This document shows, piece after piece, positions 6,856 to 6,884 of a stretch of 6,884 bases of DNA. The notes under the pieces were generated by a model. That model did no database searches, was not told the origin of the DNA, and saw only the letters and a list, made by a program, of their open reading frames with translations. The stretch covers positions 1 to 6,884 of the forward strand of contig SKNJ01000099.1 in assembly GCA_007120575.1 (NCBI GenBank), in the 5' to 3' direction. The translations under genes and the position numbers were made by a program. The number at the start of each line of letters is the position of its first letter. The first letter of the stretch is position 1. The DNA is from Thioalkalivibrio sp. (lineage in GTDB: Bacteria > Pseudomonadota > Gammaproteobacteria > Ectothiorhodospirales > Ectothiorhodospiraceae).

Positions 6856-6884
6856 GCTCTGTGTGAGCGCTCAGGTACGTACGA

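Noticed and set aside
1..6884. CRISPR arrays, insertion sequences, tRNA or rRNA genes
   Set aside because: No regularly spaced repeats, transposase-like frames, terminal inverted repeats or recognisable RNA gene motifs were seen on either strand.

Overview
The window holds the 3' part of one tightly packed plus-strand operon, in the order fdhE (5' end cut off), fdnG, fdnH, rnfC, rnfD, closed by a strong intrinsic terminator. The junctions are 15 nt, a 1-nt overlap, 18 nt and 32 nt, and every gene has a good Shine-Dalgarno sequence. These strong AGGAGG-type sites, the GTG starts of rnfC and rnfD, the medium GC content and the type of proteins suggest an anaerobic, selenocysteine-using bacterium. 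A Firmicute of the clostridial or Peptococcaceae/syntroph kind is my best guess; this is inference, since no marker gene is present.

Positions 3-530 encode the C-terminal part of the formate dehydrogenase accessory protein FdhE. Positions 546-3602 encode a Tat-exported, selenocysteine-containing catalytic subunit of the formate dehydrogenase-N family. Its reading frame is interrupted by an in-frame TGA at 1134-1136, which is the selenocysteine codon. A bacterial SECIS hairpin follows directly (1137-1180), with bulged U, loop GU and 11-nt spacing as I recall them for E. coli fdhF. Naive gene calling would break this gene into two ORFs. Positions 3602-4387 encode the four-cluster iron-sulfur subunit FdnH with one C-terminal membrane helix.

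Where the cytochrome b subunit (FdnI) would be expected, the operon continues with rnfC (4406-5722), a cytoplasmic flavin/NAD(H)/Fe-S subunit, and rnfD (5755-6732), a membrane flavoprotein subunit. The usual rnfG, rnfE, rnfA and rnfB do not follow: a perfect 11-bp hairpin with eight T residues ends the transcript at 6821-6855.

Taken together, the genes suggest a formate dehydrogenase outside the membrane (FdnG-FdnH) wired through RnfD to cytosolic RnfC. This would be a quinone- and cytochrome-independent electron route between formate and a cytosolic carrier such as NAD(H), replacing the cytochrome b subunit. That arrangement is an inference from gene content and is the main point of interest. 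It could run toward formate oxidation, or toward CO2 reduction to formate in a syntrophic lifestyle. The last ~150 bases (6733-6884) are non-coding and hold small hairpins, a short direct repeat and the terminator.
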